DNA of 64,000 nucleotides from Microbacterium foliorum (GTDB lineage Bacteria; Actinomycetota; Actinomycetes; Actinomycetales; Microbacteriaceae): positions 1,860,001-1,924,000 of the forward strand of contig NZ_CP041040.1 in assembly GCF_006385575.1 (NCBI RefSeq), given 5' to 3'. The notes under the pieces are model-generated. The model saw only the letters and a list, made by a program, of their open reading frames with translations, was not told the DNA's origin and made no database searches. The position numbers and the translations under genes are program-made. Positions 17,279 to 28,062 of the stretch are shown in pieces (within the stretch, counting starts at the first letter, position 1; every line of letters starts with the position of its first letter).

Positions 17279-17339
17279 CCTTCTCCACAGATCTCCGGAA
17301 CGACTCGGATCGCGGGATGCTCCGCGCCAGACTGGCGTG

Positions 17340-17891
17340 ATGCATCCCGCGTTCCTGTATCTGCCCGGTGACCGACTCACCGTCCCCGAGCTCAGCGCGG
17401 CGAGGCTCGACGGGCACGTGGTCGATCTCGGCGAGGGGTACATCCCGGCGGATCTCGTCGAGAGCCCGAGTGCCAGGGCGGCCGCGATCGCTTCTCTCGT
17501 ACCCGTCGACACCGCGGCCTCAGGACCATCCGCAGCCTGGGTCCACGGGGCCGGAGACGGTCCACCGGCCCGCCACCACGTCCGGAGAGCAGTCAGTCAT
17601 CGCATCCGCCCCGCACTGCCCTCTCGGGTGATCCTGCACGACACTGCGCTGCCTCGAGCGCACGTCGTGCTGATCGGCGGGGTGCCGGTCATGACGCCCG
17701 AGCGCACGATGGTCGATCTCGCCCTCGGCCTGCACCGCGACGAGTCGCTGCGGCGATGGATGCTGCTCCTGGCGCACGCCGAGCCGAGGCTCGTCCCGGC
17801 TGCGCTTGTCGCACTCGACACCATGATCCGCGTGCCGGGCAAGCGCGCCGGACGAGGTGCTCTCGAGAGGCTGCTCGTCAGGACGAGGTGA
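17340..17891 (+). CDS. AbiEi-like antitoxin/regulator-type protein, orphan
   Basis: A 183-residue protein starting [25 protein letters not shown], where a small winged helix of the type IV antitoxin (AbiEi) kind can be read, followed by an alpha/beta region with '[17 protein letters not shown]', which resembles the conserved core of AbiEi-type proteins. No AbiEii nucleotidyltransferase toxin is adjacent. Its 3' end overlaps the 3' end of rel by 14 bases on the opposite strand. In Microbacteriaceae such genes occur singly; an antitoxin role is not shown by context. Confidence 0.6.
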   Translation: MHPAFLYLPGDRLTVPELSAARLDGHVVDLGEGYIPADLVESPSARAAAIASLVPVDTAASGPSAAWVHGAGDGPPARHHVRRAVSHRIRPALPSRVILHDTALPRAHVVLIGGVPVMTPERTMVDLALGLHRDESLRRWMLLLAHAEPRLVPAALVALDTMIRVPGKRAGRGALERLLVRTR

Positions 17892-20127
17892 CGCGGTAGA
17901 CGTCGTACACCGCGTCGATCCGACGCACGGCGTTCAGCACGCGGTCGAGATGGACGGCATCGCCCATCTCGAAGACGAAACGGCTGATCGCGAGACGCTC
18001 GTCCGTGGTGCTGACCGTCGCCGACAGGATGTTGACGTGGTGCTCGCTCAGCACACGGGTGACATCCGAGAGGAGCCCCGAGCGGTCGAGAGCCTCGACC
18101 TGGATCTGCACTCGGAACACGCTCTTCGTCGTCGGCGCCCAGGACACCTCGACGAACCGGTCTTCATCGCTCTGGAGAGCCTTGACGTTCGGGCAGTCCG
18201 TGCGATGCACCGAGACGCCGCTGCCGCGGGTGACGAAGCCGACGATCGCATCGCCGGGCACGGGGGTGCAGCACTTCGCGACCTTGACCAGGATGTCGGA
18301 TGCACCACGCACCAGCACCCCTGAATCGCCGGAGCGGGGCTCTCGCGAGGGCATGCTTCCGGGGAGGTCGATCGGACCGGTGGCGGGGTCGGTCGCTGCG
18401 ACCAGCGCGGTGACCTTCTCGAGCACCGACTGCGTCGACACATGGCCCTCGCCCACAGCGGCGTACAGCGCGGAGACGTCTTCGTAGCGGAGCTGATGGG
18501 CGACCTCGGCGAACGAGTCCTGGCTCATCAGCCGCTGCAACGGCATGTTCTGGCGGCGCATCGCGCGGGCGATGGCCTCCTTGCCCTGCTCGATGGCCTC
18601 TTCGCGACGTTCCTTCGTGAACCAACCGCGGATCTTGTTGCGTGCTCGGGTGCTCTTGACGAAACCGAGCCAATCCTGGCTCGGGCCGGCATCGGGGTTC
18701 TTCGAGGTGAAGACCTCGACCACATCGCCGCTCTTGAGTTCGGACTCCAACGGCACGAGACGCCCGTTGACCTTCGACCCCATCGTGCGGTGGCCGATCT
18801 CAGTGTGCACGGCATACGCGAAGTCGACGGGAGTCGCGCCGGCCGGGAGCCCGACGACACGACCCTTGGGTGTGAAGACGTAGACCTCTTTGGCGCCGAT
18901 CTCGAAGCGGAGGGAGTCGAGGAACTCCCCCGGGTCGGCCGTCTCGGCCTGCCAGTCCGAGATGTGCGCGAGCCAGGCCATATCGCTGTCCGAGGCACGG
19001 ACTTCGGCCTTGCCGCCGTTCATCCGCTCCTTGTACATCCAGTGCGCGGCGACACCGTACTCCGCCTGCTGGTGCATCTCATGCGTGCGGATCTGGATCT
19101 CGACCGTGCGTCCGGACGGACCGATCACGGTGGTGTGCAGCGACTGATAGAGATTGAACTTCGGGGTTGCGATATAGTCCTTGAAGCGACCAGGAAGCGG
19201 GGTCCATCGAGCGTGGATCGCCCCGAGCACCGCGTAGCAGTCACGAACCGAGGCGACGAGCACCCGGATGCCGATCAGGTCGTAGATGTCGTCGAACTCG
19301 CGACCTCGCACCACCATCTTCTGGTACACCGAGTAGAGCTGCTTCGGGCGCCCGACGACCTTGCCGCGAATGCGCAGATCGCGCAGATCCTCGTCGATCT
19401 CCTCGACCACCTGAGCGAGGTACTTCTCGCGCTGCGGGGTACGCTGCGCGATGAGGTTGTGGATCTCGTTGTAGATCTTCGGATGCAGCACGGCGAACGA
19501 GAGGTCTTCGAGCTCCGACTTGATCGCTTGGATACCGAGGCGGTTGGCCAGAGGCGCGTAGATCTCGAGCGTCTCCTTCGCCTTCTTCGCGGCTTTCTCG
19601 GGCGGCACGAAGCCCCAGGTGCGGGCATTGTGCAGCCGGTCGGCGAGCTTGATCAGCAGCACGCGGATGTCCTTCGACATCGCGACGATCATCTTGCGGA
19701 CGGTCTCGGCCTGCGCGCTCTCGCCGTACTTGACCTTGTCGAGCTTGGTGACGCCGTCGACGAGCATCGCGACCTCGTCGCCGAACTCGGCTGTGAGATC
19801 GGTGAGGGCGTAACCGGTGTCCTCGACGGTGTCGTGCAGCAGGGCCGCCGCGATCGCACGAGGGCCGAGGCCCATCTCGGCGAGGATCTGCGCGACGGCG
19901 AGCGGATGCGTGATGTACGGCTCACCGCTCTGACGCTGCTGCCCCGCGTGCTTGTCCTTCGCGACGGCGTAGGCGCGCTCGATGACCGCGAGATCGCCCT
20001 TGGGATGATTCGCACGCACCGTGCGGATCAGATTGTCGAGGTCGTTGATCCTGGGCGCGCGGGAGAAGATGCGGGGAACCAGTCGTCTCAGGCTGGATCC
20101 CTGCGACGCCGTCTGCGGTTCCGCCAT
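17878..20127 (-). CDS. rel: Bifunctional (p)ppGpp synthetase/hydrolase Rel
   Basis: 749 residues in the standard order: HD hydrolase ([14 protein letters not shown], with [13 protein letters not shown]), synthetase ([11 protein letters not shown], with the [14 protein letters not shown] strand), TGS ([27 protein letters not shown]), a CC/zinc-finger-type region ([22 protein letters not shown]) and a C-terminal ACT domain. It makes and degrades the alarmone in the stringent response at the ribosome. The hydrolase residues look intact, so this is the long bifunctional form. Confidence 0.96.
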   Translation of the reverse strand: MAEPQTASQGSSLRRLVPRIFSRAPRINDLDNLIRTVRANHPKGDLAVIERAYAVAKDKHAGQQRQSGEPYITHPLAVAQILAEMGLGPRAIAAALLHDTVEDTGYALTDLTAEFGDEVAMLVDGVTKLDKVKYGESAQAETVRKMIVAMSKDIRVLLIKLADRLHNARTWGFVPPEKAAKKAKETLEIYAPLANRLGIQAIKSELEDLSFAVLHPKIYNEIHNLIAQRTPQREKYLAQVVEEIDEDLRDLRIRGKVVGRPKQLYSVYQKMVVRGREFDDIYDLIGIRVLVASVRDCYAVLGAIHARWTPLPGRFKDYIATPKFNLYQSLHTTVIGPSGRTVEIQIRTHEMHQQAEYGVAAHWMYKERMNGGKAEVRASDSDMAWLAHISDWQAETADPGEFLDSLRFEIGAKEVYVFTPKGRVVGLPAGATPVDFAYAVHTEIGHRTMGSKVNGRLVPLESELKSGDVVEVFTSKNPDAGPSQDWLGFVKSTRARNKIRGWFTKERREEAIEQGKEAIARAMRRQNMPLQRLMSQDSFAEVAHQLRYEDVSALYAAVGEGHVSTQSVLEKVTALVAATDPATGPIDLPGSMPSREPRSGDSGVLVRGASDILVKVAKCCTPVPGDAIVGFVTRGSGVSVHRTDCPNVKALQSDEDRFVEVSWAPTTKSVFRVQIQVEALDRSGLLSDVTRVLSEHHVNILSATVSTTDERLAISRFVFEMGDAVHLDRVLNAVRRIDAVYDVYRVTSS

Positions 20128-20176
20128 CCGCTCACCTCCGAATCACAACAGCTTACGCGTGCTCTGCGGGGTGCGG

Positions 20177-20191
20177 CCCCGCTGAGCGGGG
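20177..20191 (-). terminator. Short GC hairpin between secF and rel
   Basis: CCCCGCTGAGCGGGG forms a 6-bp stem with a 3-base loop, in the 68-base gap between the secF stop and the rel start. No T-run follows on the minus strand, so it may be only a weak terminator or an unrelated structure. Confidence 0.3.
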
Positions 20192-20195
20192 ACTA

Positions 20196-21185
20196 TCAGG
20201 CCTCTGCAGCGGCGAGGCTTCGCGCCTCGCGGATCTTCGCGTCTCGCGCAGCGATCTGCGGCTCGTTCTCGCGGAAGAACGAGTACAGCGGAGCCGCCAC
20301 GAACAACGTCGAATACGTCGCAACGAGAATGCCGACGAAGATCGAGAGCGAGATGTCGGTCAGAGACTCCGCACCGAGCCAGAAGGCGCCGATGAAGAGC
20401 ACCGCTCCGACGGGCAGAGCGGCCACGACCGAGGTGTTGATCGATCGGATGAGCGTCTGGTTCACCGCGAGGTTGACCGATTCGCCGAACGTCCGAGAGG
20501 AGTTCTCGCCGTCTTCGGTCGTATTCTCCCTGATCTTGTCGAACACCACCGTGGTGTCGTACAGCGAGTAGGCGAGGATCGTCAGGAATCCGATCACCGC
20601 CGGAGGCGAGATCTCGAAACCGGCAAGGGCGTAGACGCCGACAGTGATGACGAGCACGTCGAGAAGGCCGACGATCGCAGCGGCCGACATCTTCCAGGTG
20701 CGGAAGTAGATGGCGAGGATGAGGAAGGTCAGGGCGAGGAAGATCGCAAGGCCCCACAACGACTGCTTGGTGACGTTCTCGCCCCAGGCCGGGCCGATGA
20801 ACGACGACGTCACACTGTCTGGTGCCACTCCGAACGCATCAGCCAGGGCGTTGGAGACCTGCTGGGTCTCGTCTGCGCCCATCTGGTCGGTCTGCACGCG
20901 GATGTCGCTGCCGTTGATGACGACGACCTTGGTCGCCGCACCCGGCACGACGGACTGCACGGCGTCGGTCGCGGTCTGCTGATCGGTGCTGTCGGGCGCC
21001 TGCACAGTGAACTGCGACCCACCGGTGAACTCGATGGAGAACTGGATCGGGCGGAAGAGGGGCACCAGCGCCGAGCCGACGACCAGCACGATCGCGATGA
21101 TGAACCACAGGCGACGCTTGGCGACGAACGGGAAGGACGTCTTTCCCGTGTAGAGGTTGTTGCCGAACTCATTCATGGAAGCCAT
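20196..21185 (-). CDS. secF: Protein translocase subunit SecF
   Basis: 329 residues: one N-terminal span, the periplasmic P4 domain (IEFTGGSQFTVQAPD), then five spans with the conserved VIGFLTILAYSLYDTTVVFDKIRENT signature. SecF works with SecD to drive late steps of export using the proton-motive force. Its start overlaps the secD stop by one base (TGATG). Confidence 0.96.
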   Translation of the reverse strand: MASMNEFGNNLYTGKTSFPFVAKRRLWFIIAIVLVVGSALVPLFRPIQFSIEFTGGSQFTVQAPDSTDQQTATDAVQSVVPGAATKVVVINGSDIRVQTDQMGADETQQVSNALADAFGVAPDSVTSSFIGPAWGENVTKQSLWGLAIFLALTFLILAIYFRTWKMSAAAIVGLLDVLVITVGVYALAGFEISPPAVIGFLTILAYSLYDTTVVFDKIRENTTEDGENSSRTFGESVNLAVNQTLIRSINTSVVAALPVGAVLFIGAFWLGAESLTDISLSIFVGILVATYSTLFVAAPLYSFFRENEPQIAARDAKIREARSLAAAEA

Positions 21186-22933
21186 CAGGCGTCCCCCTCG
21201 CTTCCGGTGCGGCTGGATCTGTCACCGGCTAGTGCTTCGGCGCGCTTGCGCTCCGCGATGGTCTGACGGCGCTCGGCTTCACCCTTGGCCCTGGAGTTCT
21301 TCGCGCCTCGGCCCGCCGTCACGGTCGACACCTGACGGAACTGCGATCGGCTGCGGTACACGGCGCCCAACGATTCGGGATCGAGACCCGAGAGCTTGTG
21401 CCCGCCGCCGAAGAACTTCGTGCGGGCGAGCAGCTGCATGACCGGGTGGGTGAAGATCACGAAGATGAACACGTCGATGAGGGTCGTCAGCCCCAGCGTG
21501 AAGGCGAAGCCCTTCACCGTGGAGTCCGCGAGGATGTACAGCACGACGGCGGCAAGGATGTTGATGGACTTCGAGATGTAGATCGTGCGCTTGGCTCTGC
21601 CCCAGCCGTCCTCGACCGCCGAGGTGATCGACTTGCCGTCGCGGAGCTCGTCTCGGATTCTCTCGAAGTAGACGATGAACGAGTCGGCGGTGAAGCCGAT
21701 CGAGACGATGAGGCCTGCGACACCGGCGAGCGACAGACGGAACCCGAGTCGCCACGCCAGGATGCAGATGATGACGTAGGTCAGCACCGCCATCACGGCG
21801 ATGGATGCGATGATCACGGTTCCAAGCGCTCGATACACGATCAGCGAGTAGATGGCGACGAGAGCGAGACCGATGAGTCCCGCGATGAGGCCGATCTGGA
21901 GCTGCTGGGTACCCAGGGTCGCCGAGATCGTGTCGGAGCTCTGCACCTCGAAGCTCAGCGGCAGCGCGCCGAACTTCAGCTGGTCGGCCAGGGCGGTCGC
22001 CGACTCCTGAGTGAAGTCGCCCGAGATGCTGGGGCGACCGTCGAGGATCTGCCCGTTCATCCGCGGTGCGCTGATGACGGACCCGTCGAGGACGAAGGCG
22101 AACTGATCACGCGGCGAGAGCTCGGCCAGGCGGTTCTGGTTGAGACGAGTGCTGACCTCGCCGAACGCCTCGGCCCCATCGGCGTTCATCGTGAGCTGCA
22201 CGTTCCATGCGCCGGACTGCGGATCGCGGCCCGCGGTGGCGTCGGTGATCGCGTCGCCGGTCAGCTCGGTCGGGCCGAGCAGGTACTTCGCCTGGCCGGT
22301 GGGATCGCACGCGACCAGAGGCTCGTCCTGGGGCGCGTTCGAAGGGTCATTCTCGGGGTTCGCGCAGTCGTAGGCCTGGAACTCCGCAGCCAGCCGGTCT
22401 GTCACCCACGCGAGGTCGCTCGCGTCGGTCGGCTCGACCGTCGGCGTCGCGTTCAGCGAGTCGTCCGGGGTCGGGTACGGCGTCTCGTTGCCGTCTTCAC
22501 CGACGTACTGGTTCGTCCCGGCGGTGGTGGCGAGCACCGGACGGAACTCGAGCTGTGCGCTCGACTGGATGCGCGCACGCGTCTGCTCGTCGGCCACACC
22601 CGGGATCTGGACCACGATGTTGCGGCCACCCTCGGTGGTGATGTCGGCCTCGGCCACGCCCGACGCATCGACGCGCTGGCGGATGATCGACGCCGCCTGA
22701 TCGAGCTGCTCCGACGAGGGTGCAGCTCCGTCTTCGGTCTCCGCACTCAGGACGATCTGCGTGCCGCCCTGCAGGTCGAGTGCGAGCTCAGGAGCCCACG
22801 AGCTCGCCGCCTCCCCGTTGCTGTCCTTGAAGACGTGGACACCGAGGGCGTTGATGCCGAAGAGGACGCCCGTCACCAGGAGCAGGCCCATGAGGACCCG
22901 CCAGGCATGACGGACCGGGGAAGAAGTGGCCAC
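21185..22933 (-). CDS. secD: Protein translocase subunit SecD
   Basis: 582 residues, GTG start. An N-terminal span (VLMGLLLVTGVLFGINAL), the LALDLQGGTQIVLSAE signature, a large P1 extracytoplasmic domain with an insertion rich in Asp/Thr/Pro, then six membrane spans including GFTADSFIVYFERIRDELRDGKS. The C-terminal cytoplasmic tail is basic. It is transcribed with yajC upstream and secF downstream. Confidence 0.96.
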   Translation of the reverse strand: MATSSPVRHAWRVLMGLLLVTGVLFGINALGVHVFKDSNGEAASSWAPELALDLQGGTQIVLSAETEDGAAPSSEQLDQAASIIRQRVDASGVAEADITTEGGRNIVVQIPGVADEQTRARIQSSAQLEFRPVLATTAGTNQYVGEDGNETPYPTPDDSLNATPTVEPTDASDLAWVTDRLAAEFQAYDCANPENDPSNAPQDEPLVACDPTGQAKYLLGPTELTGDAITDATAGRDPQSGAWNVQLTMNADGAEAFGEVSTRLNQNRLAELSPRDQFAFVLDGSVISAPRMNGQILDGRPSISGDFTQESATALADQLKFGALPLSFEVQSSDTISATLGTQQLQIGLIAGLIGLALVAIYSLIVYRALGTVIIASIAVMAVLTYVIICILAWRLGFRLSLAGVAGLIVSIGFTADSFIVYFERIRDELRDGKSITSAVEDGWGRAKRTIYISKSINILAAVVLYILADSTVKGFAFTLGLTTLIDVFIFVIFTHPVMQLLARTKFFGGGHKLSGLDPESLGAVYRSRSQFRQVSTVTAGRGAKNSRAKGEAERRQTIAERKRAEALAGDRSSRTGSEGDA

Positions 22934-22985
22934 GTGTGATCAGCTTTCTAAGTTGCCGGAGTGCCGAAGTGGTGCAGCGCGAAGG

Positions 22986-23393
22986 CTACTTGTCGTCGGC
23001 GTCGCGCTCGAGACGGCGACGGGTCTCTTCGGTCGTCTCGATGCCAGGAGCGTCGTCGACGATGGGAGCCTCGTCGATCACGACGACCGAGTCGTCAGCA
23101 TCCTCGACGACGGCGTCCTTGGGCTCAACGATGCGCAGGATCGCCTGGCTGTGCACCTCGATGACCGTGCCGGGCGCGATCTCGACGAGCGCGGGCGAGT
23201 CGAGGTCGTCATGGTCGTACGCCACGATCGTGCCGTAGATGCCGCCCTGCATGAGCACCTTGACGCCGGGAACGGTCTTGGAGGCCTTCTCCTCCTGCTC
23301 CGCCTTCATCTGCTTCTGGCGCTTGCGTCCGTTGACGAACATGAAGACGACGAGCACGGCGAGAAGGCCGAAGAGGAGGATTTCCATGGGCAT
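22986..23393 (-). CDS. yajC: Preprotein translocase subunit YajC
   Basis: 135 residues: a single N-terminal span (ILLFGLLAVLVVFMFVNGRKRQKQ), the conserved KTVPGVKVLMQGGIYGTIV segment, and an acidic C-terminal tail. It binds SecDF as an accessory subunit. The acidic tail is longer than in E. coli, as is common in Actinobacteria. It precedes secD by 52 bases. Confidence 0.94.
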   Translation of the reverse strand: MPMEILLFGLLAVLVVFMFVNGRKRQKQMKAEQEEKASKTVPGVKVLMQGGIYGTIVAYDHDDLDSPALVEIAPGTVIEVHSQAILRIVEPKDAVVEDADDSVVVIDEAPIVDDAPGIETTEETRRRLERDADDK

Positions 23394-23466
23394 GGTGGCG
23401 AAGGGCCTTTCTCAGGTGCGCGCACAAAAACGGGCGCGCAGTTCTATCGGGGGAAGTCTTCAGTGA

Positions 23467-24492
23467 TTATAGGTCATCAAGACGAAGCGCCCCGTCGGGG
23501 TGCGCGATGCCGAGGTGGGCGTAGGCCTCCGGCATGGCCACTCGACCACGCGGTGTGCGGCCGAGGAATCCGATGCGCACGAGGTACGGCTCGACCACGC
23601 TCTCGACGGTCTCGGCCTCTTCGCCGACCGCGACCGCGAGCGTGCTGAGTCCGACAGGACCGCCGCGGAAGCGACGCACGAGTGCCTCGAGCACGGCTCG
23701 GTCGAGGCGGTCGAGGCCGATCGGGTCGACGTCGTAGAGTTCGAGCGCGGCCTGGACGCCGTGCAGCGAAGCCTCACCGCCGCCATGGACGAGCGCATAG
23801 TCGCGCACTCGTCGGAGCAGGCGGTTCGCGATTCGAGGTGTACCCCGCGATCTGCGCGCGATCTCAGAGAGCGAATCGTGGGGCAGATCGACGCGCAGCA
23901 TCAGAGCGGAGCGAGCGATGACGCGCTCGAGCTCCGGCTCGTCGTAGAACTCGAGGTGGCCGGTGAAGCCGAAGCGGTCTCGCAGCGGGTTGGGGAGCAG
24001 GCCGGAGCGAGTGGTCGCGCCGACGAGCGTGAACGGGGCCAAATCGAGCGGGATGCTGGTCGCGCCCGCACCCTTGCCGACCATGATGTCGATGCGGAAG
24101 TCCTCCATCGCGAGGTACAGCATCTCCTCCGCCGAGCGTGCCATGCGATGGATCTCGTCGATGAACAGCACCTCACCCGGCACGAGACTCGAGAGCAGGG
24201 CGGCAAGGTCGCCCGCGTGCTGGATCGCCGGTCCGCTCGAGAGTCGCAGCGGGCGTTCGCTCTCGTGCGCCACGATCATCGCCAGCGTGGTCTTGCCGAG
24301 TCCTGGAGGACCCGCGAGCAGGATGTGGTCGGGTGGGCGGTTCTGGATGCGAGCGGCATCGAGCAGAAGCTGGAGCTGTCCACGCACCTTCTGCTGACCG
24401 ACGAACTCACCCAGGCTCGTGGGGCGTAGAGCGCCCTCGATGGCGAGCTCCGTGTCGTCAGACGGCTCGGCAGCGTCGCGGACGTCAGACAC
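23467..24492 (-). CDS. ruvB: Holliday junction branch migration helicase RuvB
   Basis: 341-residue AAA+ motor that drives branch migration with RuvA. Walker [10 protein letters not shown], Walker [10 protein letters not shown] and sensor [12 protein letters not shown] are visible, with the C-terminal winged helix ending [21 protein letters not shown] start, overlapping ruvA by 8 bases. Confidence 0.97.
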   Translation of the reverse strand: MSDVRDAAEPSDDTELAIEGALRPTSLGEFVGQQKVRGQLQLLLDAARIQNRPPDHILLAGPPGLGKTTLAMIVAHESERPLRLSSGPAIQHAGDLAALLSSLVPGEVLFIDEIHRMARSAEEMLYLAMEDFRIDIMVGKGAGATSIPLDLAPFTLVGATTRSGLLPNPLRDRFGFTGHLEFYDEPELERVIARSALMLRVDLPHDSLSEIARRSRGTPRIANRLLRRVRDYALVHGGGEASLHGVQAALELYDVDPIGLDRLDRAVLEALVRRFRGGPVGLSTLAVAVGEEAETVESVVEPYLVRIGFLGRTPRGRVAMPEAYAHLGIAHPDGALRLDDL

Positions 24493-25090
24493 GTGCAGGC
24501 CCCAGGAGAGCGAGGGTGCGGCGCAGCAGCGGCGCTACGGCCGCTCGCTCTGCCTCCGAAGCCTCGGCGGCCGTCTGCGCGGCGGCATCGGCGGCGACCT
24601 TCTCGGACCAGCCGAGACCCACGAGCGCAGCGGTGACCTGGCCGACGACATCGACCGGACCGGCCTTCGTCGGCTTCGACCCGGCGCCGACAGGGTGCAC
24701 CTTGCCTGCGAGCTGGAGGACGATGAGCTTGGCCGTCTTCGGTCCGATCCCGGAGACACGTCGGAACGGCGCGTCGTCCTCACCGGTCACAGCCTCCGCG
24801 ATCTGGTCGACGGTGAGGTGCGAGAGCACACCGAGCGCCGACTTCGGCCCGACGCCGGTCACGCTGATGAGCAGTCCGAAGATCTCGAGCTCGCTGCGAT
24901 CGGCGAAGCCGAACAGGGACAACGAGTCTTCGCGGACGATCAGGCTCGTGTGCAACAGCAGCTTCTCGCCGACGGCCGCTGTGTGTGCCACATCGGCCGG
25001 AACGGCGACAGAGAATCCGACGCCGCCGACGTCGATGATGACCTGATCGGCGGTCGAGTGGAGGACAGCGCCGTGCAGCGAGGAGATCAT
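24485..25090 (-). CDS. ruvA: Holliday junction DNA-binding protein RuvA
   Basis: 201 residues. The N-terminal OB fold ([26 protein letters not shown]), paired helix-hairpin-helix motifs ([17 protein letters not shown] and [19 protein letters not shown]) and the C-terminal RuvB-binding domain are present. Tetramers bind the four-way junction. It follows ruvC by 9 bases. Confidence 0.96.
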   Translation of the reverse strand: MISSLHGAVLHSTADQVIIDVGGVGFSVAVPADVAHTAAVGEKLLLHTSLIVREDSLSLFGFADRSELEIFGLLISVTGVGPKSALGVLSHLTVDQIAEAVTGEDDAPFRRVSGIGPKTAKLIVLQLAGKVHPVGAGSKPTKAGPVDVVGQVTAALVGLGWSEKVAADAAAQTAAEASEAERAAVAPLLRRTLALLGPARV

Positions 25091-25099
25091 CCGACCAGC

Positions 25100-25684
25100 C
25101 TACGCACCGGATCGTAGATATGTTCGAGCGACACGCTCCGCGTCAGCCCACGCCTTCTGCGCCGGCGTCAGCGCGTCCTGCCCTGGCGCGCCGACGGCTC
25201 CGCGTCGCCATGCGTGGCAGAGCGCGATCGCCAGGGCGTCTGCGGCATCGGGCGGTTGCGGAGGTGCGTCCAGGCGCAGGATGCGCGCGATCATCGCCTG
25301 CACCTGGCGCTTGTCGGCCGAGCCGTAGCCGGTCACGGCGGCCTTCACCTCGCTCGGAGTGTGCGTCGCCGCAGGAAGACCGGCCTCGGCCGCGAGCAGC
25401 AGTGCCACTCCGCTCGCCTGCGCGGTGCCCATGACGGTGTGGGTGTTCTGCTGTGCGAACACACGCTCGACCGCGACGGCATCCGGACGATGGGTCTCGA
25501 TCACCTCGCGGATGCCGGCGGCGACCAGCGCGAGCCTCTCACCGATCGGCAGATCGGGCGCAGAGCGGATGACTCCGACGTGCACCAGCGTGCCACGACG
25601 GGCTCGATCCACGTCGACCACCCCGACGCCGCATCGAGTGAGACCCGGGTCGATGCCGAGCACGCGAAGCGAGGAGGAGGTCAC
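25100..25684 (-). CDS. ruvC: Crossover junction endodeoxyribonuclease RuvC
   Basis: 194-residue RNase H-fold resolvase. The catalytic acids are visible in GIDPGLTRCG (Asp), AVERVFAQQN (Glu) and PPDAADALAIALCHAW (two Asp). GTG start. It heads the ruvC-ruvA-ruvB order. Confidence 0.96.
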   Translation of the reverse strand: MTSSSLRVLGIDPGLTRCGVGVVDVDRARRGTLVHVGVIRSAPDLPIGERLALVAAGIREVIETHRPDAVAVERVFAQQNTHTVMGTAQASGVALLLAAEAGLPAATHTPSEVKAAVTGYGSADKRQVQAMIARILRLDAPPQPPDAADALAIALCHAWRRGAVGAPGQDALTPAQKAWADAERVARTYLRSGA

Positions 25685-25729
25685 TCCCCCAGGCTAAGCG
25701 TCGCGTCGAAGGGTGAGGCGTCGGCGCGC

Positions 25730-26491
25730 CTAGGCGTCGTCGTTCTCGAGCTCGGCCTGCACCTCGGCGGTGAGGTCGAAGTTCGTGAAGACGTTCTGGA
25801 CGTCCTCGCTGTCTTCGAGCGCATCGATGAGGCGGAAGATCTTGCGCGCGGTGTCGGCGTCGATCTCGACCTTGAGGTTCGGAACGAACTCGACGTCGGC
25901 GGACTCGTAGTCGATTCCCGCCTCCTGAAGGGCGCTGCGCACGGTGACGAGATCGGTGGCCTCGGTGATGATCTCGAAGCCCTCGGCGTGCGGCTCGATC
26001 TCCTCTGCGCCCGCCTCGAGAGCGGCCATCATCACGTCGTCTTCGGTGGTGCCCTCGGAGCCGACCACGATGACGCCCTTGCGGCTGAAGTTGTAGGCCA
26101 CGCTGCCGGGGTCTGCCAGCGTTCCGCCGTTGCGACTGAGGGCGGTGCGCACTTCGGCGGCCGCACGGTTCTTGTTGTCGGTCAGACACTCGATCATCAT
26201 GGCGACGCCGTTGGGGCCGTATCCTTCATACATGATCGAGGTGTACTCGACGGCCTCGCCACCGATACCCGCCCCGCGCTTCACCGCGCGGTCGATGTTG
26301 TCCTTCGGGACCGAGGTCTTCTTCGCTTTCTGAACGGCGTCGAAGAGGGTGGGGTTGCCCTGCATATCGGCTCCGCCGAGCTTGGCGGCGACCTCGATGT
26401 TCTTGATGAGCTTGGCCCAGGACTTCGCGCGCCTGGAGTCGATGATGGCCTTCTTGTGCTTCGTGGTGGCCCACTTGGAATGCCCGGACAT
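25730..26491 (-). CDS. YebC/PmpR-family (TACO1) protein
   Basis: 253 residues starting [18 protein letters not shown], with [19 protein letters not shown] and [22 protein letters not shown], all diagnostic. Family members were long called DNA-binding regulators; several are now known to relieve ribosome stalling. The ATG at 26491 fits the family; upstream in-frame sequence is non-conserved. It begins the ruvCAB transcript. Confidence 0.95.
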   Translation of the reverse strand: MSGHSKWATTKHKKAIIDSRRAKSWAKLIKNIEVAAKLGGADMQGNPTLFDAVQKAKKTSVPKDNIDRAVKRGAGIGGEAVEYTSIMYEGYGPNGVAMMIECLTDNKNRAAAEVRTALSRNGGTLADPGSVAYNFSRKGVIVVGSEGTTEDDVMMAALEAGAEEIEPHAEGFEIITEATDLVTVRSALQEAGIDYESADVEFVPNLKVEIDADTARKIFRLIDALEDSEDVQNVFTNFDLTAEVQAELENDDA

Positions 26492-26667
26492 AATTCTCCG
26501 CTCGTCGTATCCGCCGTGGGCACTGCCCAGGGCGTCGTCCATTCTATCGAACCACGCCCCCGCTCCGTGGCTGCACAAGCGCCGACGGGCTCCGGTCGCC
26601 CACTCGTGGCGTCGATCCGCACGGCATCCCTCTGGTGTGAGGACAGCCGCGGGTGTAGTCCTGACTC

Positions 26668-28047
26668 ATGGACCACAGTGTCGACGATGACAGGATCCGC
26701 GGATTGGACGCCGCTCACCGCGCGGCACTCGAGTTCCTCGGATCACTCGAGGAGAGACCGGTGTGGCCGCGCTCGACCCTCTCCGAGATGCTCGACGCGT
26801 TCGGCGGGCCTTTGCCTGCAGAGGGCATGGACGCGGAGGATGTCATCGACGAGATCGTCTCGCGCGCCGATCCGGGCCTCGTGGCGATTCCCGGCGGACG
26901 CTTCTTCGGGTTCGTGATCGGCGGCACACACCCCGCCGCTCTCGCCGCCGACTGGCTCGTATCGGCGTGGGACCAGAACTCGGGTTCAGCTCTGCTCACT
27001 CCGACCACCGTCGCATTGGAGCGTGTAGCCGGACGATGGATGCTCGACGTTCTCGGCCTACCCGAATCCGCGAGCGTCGGATTCGTCACGGGCGGTCAGA
27101 TGGCGAACTTCACCTGCCTCGCGACCGCACGCAACGCCGTGCTCGCCCGAGCCGACTGGGACCTCAGCGAAAAGGGTCTTCGCGGGTCCCCTCCGCTCCG
27201 CTTCGTCGTGGGCGCCGACCGTCACGGATCGATCGATCGGGCAGCACGCTTCCTCGGGATCGGCCGCAGCGAGATCACCGTCGTCGAATCCGATGCACAG
27301 GGCCGCATGCGCCCGGATGAGCTGCGCAGAGCCCTCGCGGACGGCGCAGGACCGACCGTCGTCTGTCTTCAGGCCGGCGAAGTGCACACCGGCGCATTCG
27401 ATGACTTCGCCTCACTCGTGCCGATCGCTCACGAACACGGCGCCTGGGTGCACATCGACGGGGCATTCGGGCTGTGGGCCGCGGCCTCCGAATCGCTGCG
27501 ACCGCTCACGGCAGGCATGTCCGGTGCCGACTCCTGGGCGACCGATGCGCACAAGACCCTCAACGTGCCGTACGACTGCGGCATGGCGATCGTCCGCGAC
27601 CCGGCCGACTCGATCGCCGCGTTCCGCACCGGGGGCGACTATCTCATCTACACGAGCCTGGATCCATGGGATGTCACCCCCGAGCTGTCACGTCGAGCGC
27701 GAGGTGTTCCCGCCTGGGCGGCGATGCGCAGCCTCGGGCGAGACGGCATCGCGCGTCTGCTCGACGGACTTCACGAGAACGCGGTGGCGATGGCCGAGGG
27801 GCTCGCCTCGATCGACGGCATCCGGATCCTCAACGAGGTGGACTACACGCAGGTCATGTTCCGGCTCGAACAGGACGATGCGACGCGGGCGTTGGGTGAC
27901 GCCGTGCTCGCCGAGGGTACAGCCGCTCTGACCGGCGCCGAGTGGCGAGGTCGCGCAGCGCTGCGCTGCTCGATGTCGTCGTGGGCGACCACCCGAAACG
28001 ACATCGACCGCACCGTCACCGCGATCCGGACTCTCGTGTCGGGCTGA
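26668..28047 (+). CDS. PLP-dependent group II decarboxylase-like protein
   Basis: 459 residues of the aspartate-aminotransferase fold. GGQMANFTCLATARNAVL binds the cofactor phosphate, VHIDGAFGLWAA contains the PLP-ring aspartate, and SWATDAHKTLNVPYDCG carries the Schiff-base lysine, as in glutamate/aromatic amino acid decarboxylases. The substrate cannot be read from sequence. It is transcribed away from yebC and converges with jetC, only 15 bases apart. It is one of the genes that separates yebC from pdxT. Confidence 0.85.
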   Translation: MDHSVDDDRIRGLDAAHRAALEFLGSLEERPVWPRSTLSEMLDAFGGPLPAEGMDAEDVIDEIVSRADPGLVAIPGGRFFGFVIGGTHPAALAADWLVSAWDQNSGSALLTPTTVALERVAGRWMLDVLGLPESASVGFVTGGQMANFTCLATARNAVLARADWDLSEKGLRGSPPLRFVVGADRHGSIDRAARFLGIGRSEITVVESDAQGRMRPDELRRALADGAGPTVVCLQAGEVHTGAFDDFASLVPIAHEHGAWVHIDGAFGLWAAASESLRPLTAGMSGADSWATDAHKTLNVPYDCGMAIVRDPADSIAAFRTGGDYLIYTSLDPWDVTPELSRRARGVPAWAAMRSLGRDGIARLLDGLHENAVAMAEGLASIDGIRILNEVDYTQVMFRLEQDDATRALGDAVLAEGTAALTGAEWRGRAALRCSMSSWATTRNDIDRTVTAIRTLVSG

Positions 28048-28062
28048 TTAGCCCCGCCCCGA

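Noticed and set aside
18442..20571. A 709-codon plus-strand open frame opposite rel and secF
   Set aside because: Composition is of antisense type, no start context, and rel is full length on the other strand.
28048..28062. A remnant of jetD between the decarboxylase and jetC
   Set aside because: Only 15 bases separate the two stop codons, too short for any remnant.
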